DNA of 36,051 bases from Hyphomicrobiales bacterium (GTDB lineage: Bacteria; Pseudomonadota; Alphaproteobacteria; Rhizobiales; Beijerinckiaceae), in contig JANYIH010000287.1 of NCBI GenBank assembly GCA_025358745.1, positions 1-36,051 on the forward strand. Direction: 5' to 3'. A program made the translations under genes and the position numbers. Of the stretch, positions 33,075-36,051 are shown piece after piece. Position 1 is the first letter of the stretch. The number at the start of each line of letters is the position of its first letter. A model generated the notes under the pieces. It saw only the letters and a list, made by a program, of their open reading frames with translations, ran no database searches and was not told where the DNA came from.

Positions 33075-33485
33075 CTAGGTCAGGCCAAAGCCGTTTCTCA
33101 GCCAGTTCAACCTGAGTTCGAGTTGAATTGGCGGGTAGGCAAGTGCTTGCCCCGCGCCCCACACCGGCCCCGGCCAAGCGAAATCGCCGGCCCGCCTCCC
33201 CACGACATGCCCGTGCAACTGCCGCACGATATTGCCCAGGGCGCCGAGGTTGATCTTCTCGACCTCCGGCAGCGCGCGCAGGATTTGCGCGGCCAGCGCC
33301 AACTCCTCCATCCATTGCGCGCGCTCGGCCGCGTCGAGATCGGTGATCTCGCTGAGGCCGGCGCGGCGGGGAACCAGGACGATCCAGGGGCAACGCGCGT
33401 CGTTCATCAACAAGGCGCGCGACAGCGAGAGATCGCCAATCACACGCGTATCCGCGGCCAACTTGGGGTCGAGCGCGAAGCTCAC
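33075..33485 (-). CDS. HIT-family protein
   Basis: A 136-residue HIT-superfamily protein. The N-terminal segment has [22 protein letters not shown]. The nucleotide-binding core is [22 protein letters not shown], with the histidine pair in QLHGHVV and a variable third position. HIT proteins hydrolyse or transfer nucleotides. The GTG start at 33485 overlaps the deoB stop (GTGA). Co-transcription with a phosphopentomutase suits a role in nucleotide or nucleoside turnover. A W-P-G-P-V-W segment follows the histidine motif. Confidence 0.9.
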   Translation of the reverse strand: MSFALDPKLAADTRVIGDLSLSRALLMNDARCPWIVLVPRRAGLSEITDLDAAERAQWMEELALAAQILRALPEVEKINLGALGNIVRQLHGHVVGRRAGDFAWPGPVWGAGQALAYPPIQLELRLNWLRNGFGLT

Positions 33486-34696
33486 AACCAGCTCGTCCCG
33501 CGCGGCCCCTTCGGCAGCCCGATTTTGGCCGCCACCGTCTCGGCGATGTCGGCGAACGTTGCCCGCTCGCCGATCGGCCCCGGGCTCACATCGCCGAAGG
33601 CGACGATCGGCGCGTGCTCACGCGTATGATCGTAGCCGCGCCAGGTCGGATCGTTGCCATGATCCGCCGTGACGACGCAGAAATCGCCTGCGCGCAACGC
33701 CCCCTGTATCTGCGGCAGCCGCGCGTCGAACGCTTCCAGACACGCGGCGTAGCCCGCGACATCGCGGCGATGGCCATATTCGGTGTCGAAATCGACGAGA
33801 TTGGCCAGGATCAACCCGCCCTCCCCCGTCTCGCGCAAAGCGCGCAGCGTGAGATCGATATGCTCGGAATTGGACTTGCCCTTCAACTCCAGCCCGGTGT
33901 CGCGATGGGCGAAAATATCGCCGATCTTGCCGATGCTGACGATCTCGCGCCCCGCCGCGCCCGCGCGCGCCAGCAGATTGCCCGGCAGCGGCGGCATCGA
34001 GAAATCCTTGCGGTTGGACGTGCGCTGGAATTGGCCCGGCCGTTCGCCCAGGAAGGGCCGCGCGATCACCCGGCCGATGTTGAGCGGGTCGCATAAAGTT
34101 CGCGCGAGGCGGCAGACATCGTAAAGCCGCTCCAACCCGAACGCCTCTTCATGCGCGGCAATCTGCAATACGGAATCGACCGAGGTGTAGCAGACCGGCT
34201 TCAGCGTGCGCAGATGCTCCTCGCCGAACCGCTCGATGATCTCCGTGCCGGAGGCGTGGCAATCGCCCAGAATTCCGGTCAACTTCGCGCGCGCGATCAA
34301 CTCGCGCGTTAGCTCGGGCGAAAACGTCGGCGTCTTCAGCGGGAAATAACCCCAGGCGAACTCGACCGGCGTGCCGGCGATCTCCCAATGGCCCGAGGGC
34401 GTGTCCTTGCCGCGCGAGGTCTCGACGCCGTAGCCCCATTGCCCCGTCGGCGCGCGGCAGGCGAAGCCCGGCGGCTTACGCCCGGTCGAGGCGTGCATGG
34501 CCAGCCCAAGACCGAGCTTGTCGAGGTTGGGCAGCGCCAGCGGTCCCTGGCGAAGCCCTGGTTTGTCGGCGCGCCCCTGCGCGCAGGCTTCCGCGATATG
34601 GCCGAGCGTGTCCGCCCCCTCATCGCCATAGTCGACAGCGTCGCGGGCGCCGCCGCAACCCGCGGAATCCAGGATAATGATGACTCCGCGCGACAT
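33482..34696 (-). CDS. deoB: Phosphopentomutase DeoB
   Basis: A 404-residue alkaline-phosphatase-fold mutase that interconverts (deoxy)ribose 1-phosphate and 5-phosphate in nucleoside salvage. It has Asp10 in [10 protein letters not shown], the nucleophile region [13 protein letters not shown] with the phosphorylated Thr, [33 protein letters not shown] with the metal ligands. A textbook AAGGAGG (34701-34707) precedes the ATG. It is in a unit with the HIT gene and 14 bases after the transporter gene. Confidence 0.96.
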   Translation of the reverse strand: MSRGVIIILDSAGCGGARDAVDYGDEGADTLGHIAEACAQGRADKPGLRQGPLALPNLDKLGLGLAMHASTGRKPPGFACRAPTGQWGYGVETSRGKDTPSGHWEIAGTPVEFAWGYFPLKTPTFSPELTRELIARAKLTGILGDCHASGTEIIERFGEEHLRTLKPVCYTSVDSVLQIAAHEEAFGLERLYDVCRLARTLCDPLNIGRVIARPFLGERPGQFQRTSNRKDFSMPPLPGNLLARAGAAGREIVSIGKIGDIFAHRDTGLELKGKSNSEHIDLTLRALRETGEGGLILANLVDFDTEYGHRRDVAGYAACLEAFDARLPQIQGALRAGDFCVVTADHGNDPTWRGYDHTREHAPIVAFGDVSPGPIGERATFADIAETVAAKIGLPKGPRGTSWL

Positions 34697-34710
34697 GCGG
34701 CCTCCTTGTT

Positions 34711-36051
<1,341 letters not shown>

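Overview
The window is about 36 kb of GC-rich, densely coded bacterial DNA. Gene content and order point to an alphaproteobacterium of the Hyphomicrobiales (Rhizobiales): bamE divergent from a cytochrome bc1-assembly chaperone, followed by DUF177-plsX-fabH; an Omp25/RopB-type porin; carA divergent from yqeY; a SANT-like protein with a histone H1-like tail; and a dispersed palindrome of a kind common in these genomes. No rRNA or tRNA gene, phage or insertion sequence is visible, so genus-level assignment (perhaps Beijerinckiaceae or Methylocystaceae) is only a guess. 

Layout. 1-1.5 kb: the 3' part of a class I/II aminotransferase and an LprI-like secreted protein. 1.5-5.3 kb (minus strand): a compact operon of a NosR/NirI-type flavin and iron-sulfur membrane protein, its ApbE flavin transferase and an orphan NarL/FixJ response regulator, with no nitrous oxide reductase gene in view. 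5.4-9 kb: a secreted papain-like cysteine peptidase and ftsK. 9-12.4 kb: a LysR regulator divergent from a GST, CmcJ/NvfI-type oxygenase and SDR gene set. 12.4-17.5 kb: LysE exporter, bamE, bc1 chaperone, DUF177, plsX, fabH and an unusual tandem hotdog thioesterase, in the place where ihfA would usually follow fabH. 17.5-18.3 kb: a toxin-antitoxin pair with a palindrome over its probable -10 box. 18.3-21.6 kb: msrQ, then ycjX-ycjF on the opposite strand. 21.6-22.8 kb: an AT-rich leader, an outer-membrane beta-barrel gene and a clear intrinsic terminator. 22.8-29.6 kb: tam, mepA, a universal stress protein, a YciF ferritin-like protein, carA, yqeY, a LOG-family hydrolase, a small periplasmic protein and sodB. 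29.7-36 kb: a small membrane protein, an adenosine-kinase-like PfkB sugar kinase, an MBL-fold hydrolase, the H1-like protein, a palindromic repeat, a HIT protein, deoB and a truncated double-ATPase peptide transporter subunit.

Most of the window is core housekeeping (division, phospholipid and fatty-acid synthesis, outer-membrane assembly, arginine/pyrimidine and nucleoside metabolism, oxidative-stress defence). The accessory parts that deserve attention are the NosR-like/ApbE/response-regulator operon, the papain-like protein with an altered catalytic triad, the LysR-GST-CmcJ-SDR cluster, the tandem thioesterase, and the toxin-antitoxin module with its operator-like palindrome.
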